A DNA stretch of 64,000 nucleotides from Cryptomeria japonica (lineage: Eukaryota; Streptophyta; Pinopsida; Cupressales; Cupressaceae). The first letter of the stretch is position 1. Each line of letters starts with the position of its first letter. The position numbers and the translations under genes are program-made. This document shows positions 1 through 11,428 of this stretch, one piece after another. Under the pieces are notes generated by a model that had not been told where the DNA came from, searched no databases, and saw only the letters and a list, made by a program, of their open reading frames with translations. The DNA is taken from the NCBI RefSeq assembly GCF_030272615.1, contig NC_081413.1:561162445-561226444 (forward strand). The letters run 5' to 3'.

Positions 1-767
1 AGCAATCATTGGGTCTATAGAGATCAAATCCTTGAAGTAAGCAGAAATACCCGCAAAAGTTTCTTCTCCCTAGAATTTCATGGGTAAACCTAGCAGTATG
101 ACCTAGATAGGGGCTTCATTGCATTCCTAGTCTTTGGAATTGAACCCTAGTTCCCATTTTTTGAGGGTCAATGAAGCTTTTCCTAGCATCCAGGGACCTC
201 CTCCCAGAACAGATCAAAAATCTTCTTCACAAGAGAAAGAAAATGAGAAGAAGCCACCATCCATAGCCACAACATTGGTTTGACCTTTACCTTTCCATTT
301 CCTCGCCACCCAGGAGCGGACAACCTCAATATTAGGAGGAGGGCCTATAAATTTCCCAACCAAGACCATATGCATATGAGGCATATTCTAATCAACAATA
401 CTATCCAGAATGGAGATGGAGCAAGCGCCAGAGTCCCAGTCAACCTTATGCAGTACCGGTGAAATGGCCTTGTCTTTAATTTTTGAGGAAAAAAGAGAGG
501 CCCATTTCTTGTTGCATTCCACAAAGGGAAACTTATTATTGGGGCCCTCAGCCTCCCTAGTTTTGTCAGAGGTGACAGAAAAACCATTGGTAGTACTAGT
601 ACCACTATCCCAGGTATCATTCATGGCCTCATCCGAACAGTCAGGGGGAGGATCACCTATGCTCCTAGATCTTGCAGGAGATAAATCCAAACTTGAACTA
701 GTTACCACACTGACTCCAGTTATGACTCCCGCTCTAGCTCTTGCTCTTATCATTGTTATCAATTAAA
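1..767 (-). pseudogene. LINE ORF1 (DUF4283-type), 5' part, runs off the left edge
   Basis: Reading the minus strand from an ATG near 762 gives the N-terminal part of a plant L1-type LINE ORF1, the nucleic-acid-binding protein that coats LINE RNA. A low-complexity leader is followed by a DUF4283-like domain. Visible pieces are KKWASLFSSKIKD, a stretch MVLVGKFIGPPPN, VVRSWVARKWKGKGQTNVVA, then FFSFSFSCEEDF and GGPWMLGKASLTLKKW. The frame stays the same to position 1. It is broken by four TAG and one TGA codon. Three of the TAG codons fall where this family has conserved Trp (after KD, after API, after MKF). The 5' end of the element lies near 767, where repeat A begins. The rest of the LINE is outside the window. 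The family call is firm; copy boundaries are approximate. Confidence 0.8.
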
Positions 768-805
768 TTCAATGGTTTTGATGTGTTCACTATGTATTGT
801 TTAAA

Positions 806-819
806 TATAAGCAAGTTAT
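806..819. repeat. Left target-site duplication of LINE-1
   Basis: TATAAGCAAGTTAT at 806-819 recurs exactly at 8,858-8,871. The related empty site in repeat A copy 2 (about 30,780-30,795) shows one continuous, diverged version of the same sequence. This is the expected footprint of target-primed LINE insertion and fixes the element boundaries. Confidence 0.85.
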
Positions 820-844
820 TAATATTCATATTTCCATCAACAAT

Positions 845-2578
845 GCGAGAGCGGGAGAAAGGAGCGACTTTGAATTTGAATTAAAGCTAGGGTGGGCAAC
901 CCTATAATGGATAGGCAAACTAGGGAGAGAGCAAAAAGGATGATGCCTGAGATTTCCCTAATTCTTGTGAGTCGAATGGAAAGGACCCGATGGATGGGGA
1001 CCCACACATAGGTGACAAGCCCAAAAATTTTGATGAGGAGAATGGAGAAACATGCGCTGGAGAGAGCCCAAGGTAGGGACCTGGTTCAAGGGACATCAAT
1101 CAATCTTGGACTTCTCTATTTGGTGTCAAACAGAGTAGAAAGTCCTCATTCCCTCTAGTTAGTATTATCTCAAACCCAGAAAAGGTAGATTTTCTATTGA
1201 AATTCTAGACCCTGTTAATAAGCATAATATTAATCTTATGGCAATGGCACTAGTGGGAAAATTTTTGGTCCCGAGGCAAAATATTGATGTTGTTAGGGCA
1301 TTTTCCAAATGCAAATAGGTGCTTCAAATTCAAGTGGAGATAATTGCTATGTCCAAAGGGGCATTGTCAATGGATTTTTCATGTAAGGAAGACATGTCAA
1401 GGGTGCTTTGTGATGGTCCTTGCCTGATCAGAAAATCAATGCTTGCTTTGCAAAAATGGATGCCTAAGATAGACCTAAATGAATTATTTTTTGTACAAGC
1501 TCAAATTTAGGTTAGACAGTTGGGCCTTCCCCTAGAGTTCTAGGTTGAATATGTCTTTAAAGGAATTTCTATCTCCTTTAGGGAACTCCTATCTATGGAT
1601 CCTAGTACAATTGCTAGAAGAAGACTTACCTTTTCTAGGATTTGTGTGGGAGCTATGCAAGTTATGAATATGCCATTATCTATCGAGATTAATTCTAGAT
1701 TGAGAAAATGGAACCAACCAATAGAATATAAAAGTGTCCCTTTCGCTTGTTTTCACTATAAAAAATCAGGGAATATGGCTAGGAAATCTCCTCTTCAAGC
1801 TATCAAAGAGAAAGAAAATAAAGAAAAGGATTTGCAATGGAAAGAAAAAAACCCTATTAAGCAACCTAAGATTTATAAAAAAGAGAAAATGATTGAAGAG
1901 GCCCAGAGTGTCATCATCCCTAATACTGTTGAACAAAAAGAGAATATTAATGATGAAATCCTAGAAAAATGTCTTCTTAAAGATGGTAAAGAGGATCAAA
2001 TAGGAAAAGATGAGAAAGAACAACAAGATACTAATCAGGAGGATCAACAAAGTGATAATCTAGAATATGGACAAATACAGGTGATGTTACTAGCCAAGGA
2101 GGAAGCAGATTCAAATCACATTATGGAAAACTCCATCAGAGATGACCATAGACTTGACTAAGAGGAAGCCTAGAAGTGTTTGATCGTTGGAAGAATCTCC
2201 TCGTCAGAATCACAACAATCAGTGGAGATGCTGAAATCCACCTTTCAGTAGTCCCCAATGACCCCACCACTTAATATAAGTACTAAGTGGGTTGAGGTTA
2301 AAGATATTGACCAGAAGATAACCACCTAGAATATCCAAGAGGGAGATTTTCAGATAAGTGAAGTAGTGGATCATAAGACAGGGGGAAAAAATGGGCCAAA
2401 ATCTACCCCCCAGGCTACTCTAGTCAAGACAAGAAACCAAATGAAAACCAACATGGATTTTAACCCCTCTACTCTTGAGAGGAAAAAAGAAAGCCAAATC
2501 AAAGATCAAGAGGCAAGCAATAATATAGCAGATGGTACTCAACTGACCATGCATGAGGTATGTTCCCTAGTTAGATAA
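845..2578 (+). pseudogene. LINE-1 ORF1, nucleic-acid-binding protein
   Basis: The later part of ORF1 stays in a single frame from about 1,319 to the TAA at 2,576-2,578. It shows a DUF4283-like segment (GPCLIRKSMLALQKWMPKID, then RQLGLPLEF) followed by a basic segment KIC-like region and a lysine/glutamate-rich hydrophilic tail (about 1,795-2,160). The zinc knuckle has lost cysteines (CFHYKKSGNMARK region near 1,748-1,785). Stops in frame include TAG at 1,508 and 1,541, both at places where the family has Trp. ORF1 proteins form ribonucleoprotein particles with LINE RNA. The 5' part (845-1,318) is badly decayed and its reading is uncertain. The stop TAA shares its last base with the ORF2 ATG, which suggests coupled translation. 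Confidence 0.75.
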
Positions 2579-5500
2579 TGGAATTTATTTCATGTAATAT
2601 ACATGGATTGAATAGTCCACATAAATAGGATGCTCTTAGAAATTTTATCAGATAACATAAATTGGACATTGTTGTTATCCAAGAAATTAAAATGATAAAA
2701 GAGAAAGTAGAGAAGATAAAGAATTTTAAGGATGAGGGAGTTCTATGTGGTAGTTCTGATGGTGCTTCTCGAGGCATTGCCATTTTTTGGAATCTAAGCT
2801 GGATTAATGGGGAGCCTATCAAGAAGAATAGAAATTTGGCTTTTATTAGGTTTCATCACCTTCAGGATGGCACTTCTTTGCTTCTGACCAATATTTATTC
2901 CCCAAATAATAGACTTGGTAGAAGTAAATTTTGGAAGAAGCTGGAAGTTATTCGACCTCTTTATAAGGATGATATGTTGATATTTATGGGGGAATTCAAC
3001 ACCCCTCTCCATGACAACGAGAAGTTTGGAGGTGTTCCATCTCAGTTAGATAGAAAAATGGATCTTTTGAACTTTATCAACAACCAGGATCTGCATGATA
3101 TTGATCTCCAAGGGGCTAGTTTCACCTAGACCAACATGACGATGGGGGAAGAACTTATTCAAGTCAGACTTGATAGGGCCCTTATTTCTAATGAGTGGTT
3201 TAACAATTATCAGTGCTCCCTATCAACAATCTCTAGGATTGGTTCTGACCATTTCCTTGTGGTTTGTTTTTGCTGAGAATACAAGTGTTAAAAGAAACTT
3301 CCTGTTTAGATTTCAAAGGATGTGGCGGGACCATCCTAACCTTTAGAAAGCCATTAAGAAGTGATAGTCTATTGGTTTCAAAGGTACTGTGATGTATAGA
3401 TTGGCTAAAAAAATAAGGTATGTGTATGATAATATTAAAAAATGGAACAAGGAGGTTTTTGGGGATCTATTTTCTGCTAAGTCCAAAACCCAATTGAAGC
3501 TTAATGAAATACAGGGTAAAATCTGAGCTAGTGGATACAATGAAGTATCAATTAGGGAGGAAAATGAAGTGCTTGTGAATTACCATATAATTATCAAAAG
3601 AGAAGAATAATTCTAGAAACAAAGGTCTACATCTCTATGGCTTAAAGAAGGGGATAGAAACACTAGGTTCTTCCATATTACTATTATGAAACACAAGGCT
3701 GCAAATAGGATTGCTAAGTTGAAAATTGGGGGATCTAAAACTAGGAAGCATGATGAGATTGGGAAGGAAGCTAGGAATTTTTTCACTTCCCTTCTCTTAG
3801 TGGATAGTGGTCTTGATGGTCGGTCTCAGAGGGACCTCTTAGAGAACATTCCTTCTATGATTATTGAGGTTCAAAACAAGGCATTGGTGGCCATCCCTTC
3901 TATGGAGGAACTGAAAAAGGAAGTCCCTTATTTTGATGGAAATAAAGCCTCAGACCCGGATGGCTTTTCGCTATTCTTCTTTCAAGCCCTTTGGGACATC
4001 CTCAAAAGTGATATGGTTAAAGGTGTGCTAGATTTTTTTGGGGCTAGAATTATCTTAAAGGAGCTCAATGCTACTTTCTTGGTCCTGATCACCAAGTGCC
4101 TTGGGGTTGATTCTATGGATAAGTTTCATTTGAGAAGCCTATGCAATTATTTCTATAAAATCATCTCTAAGGTAGTGACTCGCAGACTACTAAGGATCCT
4201 TCAATTGATTATTTTGCCCCAATAGAGTGGATTTTTTCTAGGTAGACAAATCCTTGACTCTATCATTTCTATCCATGAAAACATACATTCATTGGTGGAC
4301 TAAAAGAAAACAAGGCTTTCTCATGAAGTTGGACCTATCAAAATCCTATGATTGTGTTGATTGGAGCTTCTTAGGTAAGGTGCTTGGTGCTTTTGGCTTT
4401 TGTGCTAGGTTCATTCAGCTAATTGATCAACTTATCTTGACCACTTCTTTCTCTGTTATTGTGAATGGTGTGCCTTCCCCCTTCTTCAAAACTTCTAGGG
4501 GCATTAGGTAGGGGGATCCCATATCCCCTATTCTCTTCATTATTATAGTTGAATGTCTAGGTAGATTTATTAGCAAATCTATTTCTTAGGGGCTTTTTGT
4601 TGACTCTCCCTCTCTTCTAGTTTCAGATTCTATACCCACCAAAAATTTATTGATGATACTATCTTAATGGGTACTTATTCAATAAAAGAAGTGTCCAATT
4701 TGAAGAACCTCCTCAATACTTATAGTTCTACCTCAGGTCAAATGATTAGTTGGGAGAAAAGATATGTTTTCTTCTTCAACACCCTAAAGGATAGATAGAT
4801 TAGGATGACCTGGATCCTTGGGTGCCAAATTGGTAAGCCTCCTTCTATTTACCTAGGTCTCCCTTTGGGTATGAAACATGCGGAGCTATTCTAGAATAGT
4901 CTTGTTGATAGATTCAGTAGGAAGTTGGTTGGTTTTGAAGGTACCCTTCTTAGTCAAGCTAGAAAAATCCAGCTTTTAAAATAATCTCTTCAAAGTCTTC
5001 TGGTGTATGCTTTAAGCCTCTTCAAAATCCCTCGTAAATTTGCTAATGCTATTGAGAAAATTTAAAAAGCCTTTCTATGGTCTGGGCTTGAGGAGAATAA
5101 GAGAGTGGCACTCATAGCCTAGAATAATGTTGTAAACCCAAAAAGGTGGGGAATCTGGGCTTAAGAAATATCAGAACCTTGAATAAGACTCTTCTAGCCA
5201 AACAAATCTATAGAACCTATCAGGGAAATGGAGAATAGAATGACACCTGAAAGGATAAGTACTTATGGAAGGTTCCCACCATGGAAGATTTCCTTGCCTC
5301 TGATCAGATACCATGTGGCTCTTTTATTTGGAATAGTATTATCCAGGCTAAAGGTATTGTTAATTTAGGTATTGTATGGGCCATAGGTAATGATAAGAAG
5401 GTGGATTTTTGGGATGATGCTTGGATTGGAGGATCACCTCTTAATAAGTTTACCTCTCAAATGCTCATCCATAATTGTAAGGAGAAGTTTTTTGTTAAAG

Positions 5501-6756
5501 TGGCTGATTACTGGAAAGATAAAAAGTGGGTGGACCTCACCTCTATTGATCCCAACCTTAAGTAGGTCAACTTAATGATCAAACATGCAATTTTAAAAAC
5601 TAGAAGGGAAGACCACATGGTGCAGAGTGGGACCTCTTTAGGGATTTATTCTATTTCATCTGTTGTCCTTATGCTGGCTCAGTTGACCCTACCCCTTGTT
5701 GGGATAAGGCATGGTATCCAGGTTTGACTCCTAACTCAATATATTTTTATGGGTTCGTTTGCAAAATAAGATTCTAACCATTGATAATTTGAGAAAGAGG
5801 GATTTTTGCATCCCCAAAAGATGCCATCTTTGTCTAAATGATGAGGAATCAATGAACCACATTTTTATACACTGTCCTTATGTCCTTGCTTTTTGGGGGA
5901 AGTTTTTTCAACTTTGGGGTTTGAATTGGGCTTTCCTAGAGGATATTCAAGACTATTTCAAAAGCTGGCACTAAACTACTAATAATTTGATCATAAGAAA
6001 TTTATGGAAGTTTTCCTTCGCTCATATCCTTTGGGGTATATGGAAAGAGAGGAATAATAGAATCTTTATGAATGATATTAACACCTTTGAAGTGGTGTGG
6101 GCCAAGATAAAATATAATTGTGTTGAGAATGTGATAGCTAAGGGAGAGCATTGCTATAATAATAAGGAGGAATTTGATGTTCTCAAGAGTTGGAATATCT
6201 CAACGTACATGGACACCAACATCAACGAAACCAAGAGAAGTATGTGCAACTGGTCTTTTTCCCCTAATGATTGGTTTAAGGATAAATTGGATGGTGTTGC
6301 TAAAGGTAACCCAAGGCCTGTTGGTTGTGGTGAAGTTATCCGAAATGGTGCAGATTTTGTATTGGGATGGTTATCTTTCTCTTGCGGATTCAGAATAATC
6401 ATCTGGATGAAGCTATGGGTGCCCTCCAAACTACTAAATTAGCCTATAATCTGGGTCTCAAAGTGTTATGGCTAGAAGGGGACTCTAAAAACTTGATTAA
6501 TTGCCTCCTTGGTAAATACCAACCCTCACAGATGATTAAAAACATCATTGATTATGCTATGGAGTTTCTTTAAGTATTTGATAAGTGCCAGATTTCCCAT
6601 GAATACAGAGAGGCCAACAGGTGTGTTGATTGGGCTGCCAATGAGCTAGTATGGAGTGAGAAAATTAATATCTAGAACAGTGAGGGGGACCTCCCTTGTG
6701 CAGCATGTGAAATCTTAACTTATGAAAGATATAATGGTAAGCAAGGTCTGATTTGA
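2578..6756 (+). pseudogene. LINE-1 ORF2: endonuclease, reverse transcriptase, zinc knuckle, RNase H
   Basis: Starts at ATG 2,578, overlapping the ORF1 stop by one base. The N-terminus matches AP endonuclease-type LINE nucleases (ISCNIHGLNSPHK, VIQEIKM, DGASRGIAIFW, then VRLDRALISNEW and SDHFLVV to about 3,250). The reverse transcriptase runs from about 3,640 (WLKEGDRNTRFFH) through NKASDPDGFSLFFFQALW (about 3,940) and KLDLSKSYDCVDWSF (about 4,330). Its catalytic box is FIDDTILMG (about 4,650), a variant of FADD. A zf-RVT knuckle lies at about 5,815-5,880 (CHLCLNDEESMNHIFIHCP). A plant-type RNase H follows at 6,270-6,650, with Asp in KLDG, Glu in HLDEAMGAL and Asp in EGDS all retained. Several frameshifts (for example near 4,300, 5,000-5,250 and 6,390) and many stops make it inactive. 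Confidence 0.9.
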
Positions 6757-6991
6757 AATCATTTCCCGAGATGATAGGGGAGGTCATGGCAACAGGAGTT
6801 AGTTTTGTATGTAGCCAAGAAGGAGTTACATTAATAATTGTAGGATCACTTTGCATGCTTTATGGGTGCTTTTTTCCATATCAAATGGAAGCATTGGAAA
6901 TTTTTATAGGCTTCTAGAGGTTTCTCACAGAAAGGTCATAGTGAAGAAAGGTATTTGTAGGAAATCATAGTTGATAAATACTAATAATAAT

Positions 6992-8667
6992 ATGGGTGGG
7001 AATTGCAAGAGAATGGAGGCTACAGCTATTGATAAATTGAGGAACCATCCTCAGGTTTGGGTGGTGCTGCAAGATGCCAAGATGATTGATTTCATTGAGA
7101 GAATGCAAGAGAAACAACCTGAAATCGCAAGAATTTTCAAAAGGGTTTGGAATAAAGGCACATTGACCATTGGTAGCAGGAATGTCAAGGTGACTAAAAC
7201 TATGATTGCTGAGGCTACAGGTCTTCCAATGGATGACATCAAGCTCTATAGGGATAGGAAGATTTTTTATGCGGCTGGGAAGAACTTTCCTAAGGATGAG
7301 GAGGAGAAAGACAAATTGGTGAAGGGTAACCATACTTATTACTCGCCAATGGTAATTAAGTTAATTTGGCAAAGGTTTTGCTTGCTATAATGGAATTTAT
7401 CACTTTAGATGGAAGATTTACTAGGATTTACAACTATCATTTTATAATTCTTAACCATTTTTGGTATAAAGAGAAAATTTTCATTCCATATTATCTTTTC
7501 TACGTCCTAAATACTGGGATAAAGGATGAAATTTCCAACCCCAATACCAATTCTACAATGCATGAGGGCCTGATGGTGATTTTGTATAATCATATCAAGA
7601 ATACTACCATCCATCAAAACATTGTTGAGGTTTCTAAGTCAGAAGAGGATTTGGACAACTCTGATGATGAGGATGGTTATGGCTATGACATGGAAGTTGA
7701 GGCAGAATCAACCCCAAATTGTTGGGTCGAGCAAAGAAAAATAAAAATAGGTCATGAGCTACAAAACAAAGGGTCGGCCAAAAGGAGGCAGAGGGGGGAG
7801 GATGATGATAGCTGGTACAAGGAAGAAAATGAGAGTGATGACAACATGGATACTAATAGCGAGGAGGTCCATATCCTCTCAAGTTAGAAGCAGAAAAGGA
7901 AAATGCCTAAAAATGAGGATGTGGGAACCAAGGATAGGTTGCCTCTCATGATTGTTTCTAAGGATAAGGGTCTGGTTGGGGAGGACATGGCCATGAAAGA
8001 AGCTTAGAGCTTTGATGTTAGGGAGGTGGGTCTTGAGGTGAATTTGGAGCTTGCTAGAGACAAGAGCCAAGAAGGCCATCATCTAGATATCAACCTTTGC
8101 ATCAAAAATTGCATGGATGGCTACAACAAGGTGTTCCTCTAGCTGTAAAAGGAAATTACTGACATAAAAACCAAGCAAGCCTAGGAAGACAGAAAAATTG
8201 AGACTTTAGAAGCTATTGGCATTGGTAAATTTAACTCCCTCCCTGAATGTCTCACTGAGGTTACCAAAGCTATCAGTAATGCTAAGGAGATCATTAATGC
8301 TCATCATAATAGCTTCCAAATCTTGGAGAATAGAGCAGGGGCAACTGAAAAAAGACTTGAAGGAGTTGAGAACATGCTCAAGAAGATTGGTGAGAAAAGT
8401 CATAAGATCCTTAAGGCCACCTCTGCTAGTATGAAGAATCTTATCAGTAAGCTTAAGAATGACCATGGGGATAAGGCATCTGTGAGCATAATTGATATGA
8501 AGGAAGACACCCCTGATGATAAGGAGACAAGGCTTGGTAGAAGAACTTGAGCGAGCACCAAAAAGATGCAAAGCCAAAGCAAGGAAATTGATGATATCAA
8601 GTGGGCAATTGATAATATGGAACAAATGGAGCTGGAAGCCGCTAAGATGCTTGAGAACTTTACCTAA
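6992..8667 (+). pseudogene. LINE-1 ORF3: uncharacterised third protein of the LINE
   Basis: ATG 6,992 lies 236 bp after the ORF2 stop; the reading ends at TAA 8,665-8,667, about 558 codons. One frameshift near 7,375 joins two frames; downstream the frame stays the same, with stops TAG x4, TAA x1 and TGA x1. Part 1 (about 7,040-7,330) has an alpha-helical region with TIGSRNVKVTKTMIAEATGL and a basic YRDRK. Part 2 (7,390-7,610) contains YHFIILNHF at 7,435-7,461. Part 3 is strongly acidic (7,640-7,870), and part 4 (8,200-8,660) is a predicted coiled coil rich in Lys, Glu and Ile. I recognise no named family. The TGLP-like turn after a helix recalls retroelement-associated plant domains (PMD, putative plant transposon protein), but this is only a resemblance. 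Homologous pieces occur at 16,962-18,150, 27,660-28,386, 36,005-37,071 and 53,855-55,865. Confidence 0.7.
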
Positions 8668-8857
8668 CTTGGGCTCTTTCTCTATTGGGCTTGTTTGATG
8701 TTTCTTGTCTCTAGTTTGTTAGGGTTTTTACTCATCAGTTGTCCTTTTCTTGTGTGTTGTCTTTTGCATTATGTGCGCTTTAATGTATATCTTTTGATCT
8801 TTTGTTTGTAATGGGTTTCAGGGGCCCATCAAAACCTATTTTCCCTTATTCAAAAAC
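8668..8857 (+). other. LINE-1 3' UTR and tail
   Basis: T/G-rich 3' UTR ending GGGTTTCAGGGGCCCATCAA then AACCTATTTTCCCTTATTCA and a short A run. Related tails (CCC..TTA..ATCAAAAA) end the minus-strand LINE copies at 12,850, 16,502 and 36,005, and the plus copy near 28,386. No long poly(A) is left. Confidence 0.7.
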
Positions 8858-10022
8858 TATAAGCAAGTTATCCTCATGGTAAAATATTAAATATGTATGA
8901 TTATTATTCTATTTTACTTCATTGTGTTATTACATTAAATACTAGGATAGATATCAATTGAAACTATTTTATTTACCTTAAAATTATTTTATTTCACTTT
9001 GAATTTATTTAGTAAATTTTAATTATTTTAATTATATTGTATCTACATTGTTTTTTATTTGATAATTGACATTTAGTTTTTTATATTTAAATTTAAAACT
9101 TCTTATCATAGTTAAAAAAAATCATTAAAAATATAAATTTATAAAAAGTATTTTTTAAAAGAATATTTTAATTATGAAATGGTAGATTGTATTTAAATAT
9201 CTTTATTTTATATGATGTTTATTTTAAAACTATTAAATTTATAATTAATATTAATACTTTAACATTAATTGTCAAATTTAAGATGAAAAATAAAAATTAA
9301 CATTAACACACTAAGGCCATAATTTCATTCCATCCCTTATTGTCATTATATAATACAAACTAATAATAATATTTTATGTTAAGCACAGCTGGCTAGCTGT
9401 CATTTTTGGTTTTCTATTACTTTTATGTACTTTCTGAATACTTTTATATCCAATCTAATATATATGTACTTAGCATTTGCTTCAATATGTATAGGAATAC
9501 ATATGTATTAATATTTAGTTTTATTTTTTAATATTATAGACATTTTAATCAAATATCTAAAATAAATATTATTGTTAATTTTATTTTTTAATATTATAGA
9601 TATTTTAATTAAACATCTAAAATAAATATTGTTAATCAAGGTATGTTAAAAAAATTATTATTTAGATGTGTGTCCTATCATTGTATGAATATAATTTTTT
9701 ATTTATATAAAGAATATATATTTTAAAATTTAACAATTTATTTAACATATAAAAAATAAAAATTAAATATAATAATACAATTGAAATGAATAATTGATAA
9801 ATAGTTTTAAATTGAAAAAACAAATCAAAGTAAATAAAATAAATATAAAAGTTATCCATGATCATCTTTGTCAGTTTTCTTGTTATGGTTAATTGGTTTT
9901 CTATCATAGCATAAATACAATCCTTTAAAATAACTTATAGAATGTTAGTGGATTGCAAATTAATATTTAGAATTTTGTATGAGATTAAACTATTTCATTA
10001 GGAATAAAATGTTTACTTCTTG
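8858..10022. repeat. Repeat A, copy 1 (AT-rich, first long segment)
   Basis: AT-rich noncoding DNA. It begins with the LINE-1 right target duplication (8,858-8,871). Stretches match repeat A copy 2: the start (GATTATTATT and TTTTACTTCATTGTGTTATT near 8,900-8,935) matches 30,815-30,860, and 9,590-10,020 matches 35,790-35,955 (TTTAGATGTGTG, GGAATAAAAT, TTTACTTCTTG). An internal duplication of about 70 bp is visible at 9,520-9,640 (TTTTATTTTTTAATATTATA appears twice). No ORF of interest. Its nature (old LTR, DNA transposon or other) is unclear. Confidence 0.6.
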
Positions 10023-10039
10023 ACTACCTAGTCCATTTT

Positions 10040-11130
10040 CCCAATTTTTATTTTTGAACATCTACAACTAAAACTTTCGATGTAATTTGGCGCACAATAA
10101 TTTTTATATGTTTATCATAAATTTGTACCCCTTGGGATCAATAAACCCTTTGAATTTCATCGACCAACTGATTCTGACTATCCTCCATAGTCATTCTAAC
10201 ACTGGTGAATGACTCCCAAAAGTTTCCAAATAATATTGTTAGGTATTTGTTCAATTTATTTTTTTAAGAAATATTCCTCATGAACAACTACAATTTGACC
10301 AGATCCTTGGAGTTGTTTATCTTCCGATATCCATATACTTTTGGAAAAAATTGTCCAAGGCTGACTACTAGAAAAAAAATTTCAAACAAATTGGATAGGT
10401 AAAAGTACAAATTCAAATTGAAAAAATTGAAAATAATATTCCTATATGAATCAAATTGATAAATTCCTCTCGTTTCGTCCATAAAATATCAAGTCATTGT
10501 TAGAAATTGAACGTTCAGTTAGTAACACTTTTTATAAGTCATGAAATGAGAGTATGGGAAATGATTAGCAATACTATGTAAATGATCCAAGAGACCTGAC
10601 AATTCAATTCTTAACGAGAAAGAATAGTAAAAGATTCATCTTTTTTATTCTCATTAGGTAATGAACAAATAGTTCCCTTATTCAATAATTTCCTTTGATC
10701 ATAAAAAAAAAAAAAAAAATTAGTGTGACCTAATTTGTTATGGAAAAAAAATGGAGAACTTGCTATATTTTCCCTTTTTGCAATATTGAAAAAAGGGTAT
10801 TTCAGCAATCTAATTTGAATCATATTGATAATGATCTCATTTGTTCCTACTGAAATAAGAGAAGCATAAGTCTTTTTTATTTTTAATCTAGGCCCTTAGT
10901 CTAATTCATTTTCAAGAGAATTTTTGAATAGGGGCATTCAAAAAAGAAAAAATGTGCTTTTTTATTTAGTAAAATACCTTGTCCTTTGGGTATTCTAAAA
11001 ATGAAATCAGGACAAGGGATTCTTCGCTTTCCCCATTGTTTATCACACCATAATGGTATGATGAGTTTATTTTTTTCCTAGAATGGTGGAATAGATAGAG
11101 TCTTTATGTTCGTTAGGTATGGTTCGATCA
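10040..11130 (-). pseudogene. rpoC2: Plastid rpoC2 fragment (RNA polymerase beta'' subunit), nuclear pseudogene
   Basis: The minus strand shows successive rpoC2 blocks. KKTYASLISVGTNEIIINMI and KYPFFNIAKRENIAS lie near 10,780-10,870. LLDHLHSIANHFPYSHFMTY lies near 10,540-10,600. FMDETRGIYQFDS and RNIIFNFFNLNL lie near 10,410-10,480. VSLGQFFPKV is near 10,350. Close to the left end is a block reading KHIKIIVRQITSKVLV (about 10,075-10,125), the conserved C-terminal region of beta''. In plastids this is part of the bacterial-type RNA polymerase. Stops, frameshifts and small deletions occur throughout. The stretch 10,870-11,130 also fits rpoC2 but more loosely. The family is clear from several separate blocks; the exact right end is uncertain. 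Confidence 0.8.
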
Positions 11131-11164
11131 GTTTCAAAATAATTCAATATGTTTTTTCCTTTTT

Positions 11165-11395
11165 CAAAATAATTTGAGTCAACTTTGGCTAGGTAAATGT
11201 CCTGAAGTAAGAGGAGTAGTTATGAATTCTATGGATCATCCTCATGGGGGTGGTAAAGGACGAGCTCCAATTGGTATAAAAAACCCCTAACCCCTTGGGG
11301 CTATAGCGCGCTTGGAAAGAAGATTCGAAAAAGAAATAAATATAGTGATGTTTCAATCCTTCGTTGATGTAAGTAAGAATAGTTGTAAATCCATT
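11165..11395 (+). pseudogene. rpl2: Plastid rpl2 3' part, nuclear pseudogene
   Basis: Encodes the C-terminal part of plastid ribosomal protein L2: [20 protein letters not shown] followed by [10 protein letters not shown], the diagnostic L2 loop near the peptidyl transferase centre. After this, an in-frame TAA and a one-base shift break the reading; the remaining codons (PLTPWGY-like, then LGRRS-like) are visible in the next frame. It is directly followed by rps19, as in plastid genomes. The upstream part of rpl2, including its intron, is missing. Confidence 0.85.
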
Positions 11396-11428
11396 TTTTT
11401 CTATCAATAAAAAGAAAGGTAATTAACC

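Larger units (their letters stand above)
820..8857 (+). mobile_element. LINE-1: full-length plant L1-type non-LTR retrotransposon with three ORFs
   Basis: This 8.0-kb unit is flanked by a perfect 14-bp target duplication (806-819 and 8,858-8,871) within repeat A. In order it holds ORF1 (845-2,578), ORF2 with endonuclease, reverse transcriptase, zinc knuckle and RNase H (2,578-6,756), a third ORF (6,992-8,667) and a 190-bp 3' UTR ending in TTATTCAAAAA. The 5' end (AACAATGCGAGAGCGGGAG around 840-858) resembles the 5' end of the minus-strand LINE at 767, supporting a full-length copy. The ORFs carry many stops and several frameshifts, so the copy is dead. The unusual point is that the duplication encloses ORF3, so ORF3 moved with the element. 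Confidence 0.85.

Noticed and set aside
388-766. Plus-strand open frame of 118 codons at 410-766
   Set aside because: It is the shadow of the minus-strand LINE ORF1, which shows the family domain.
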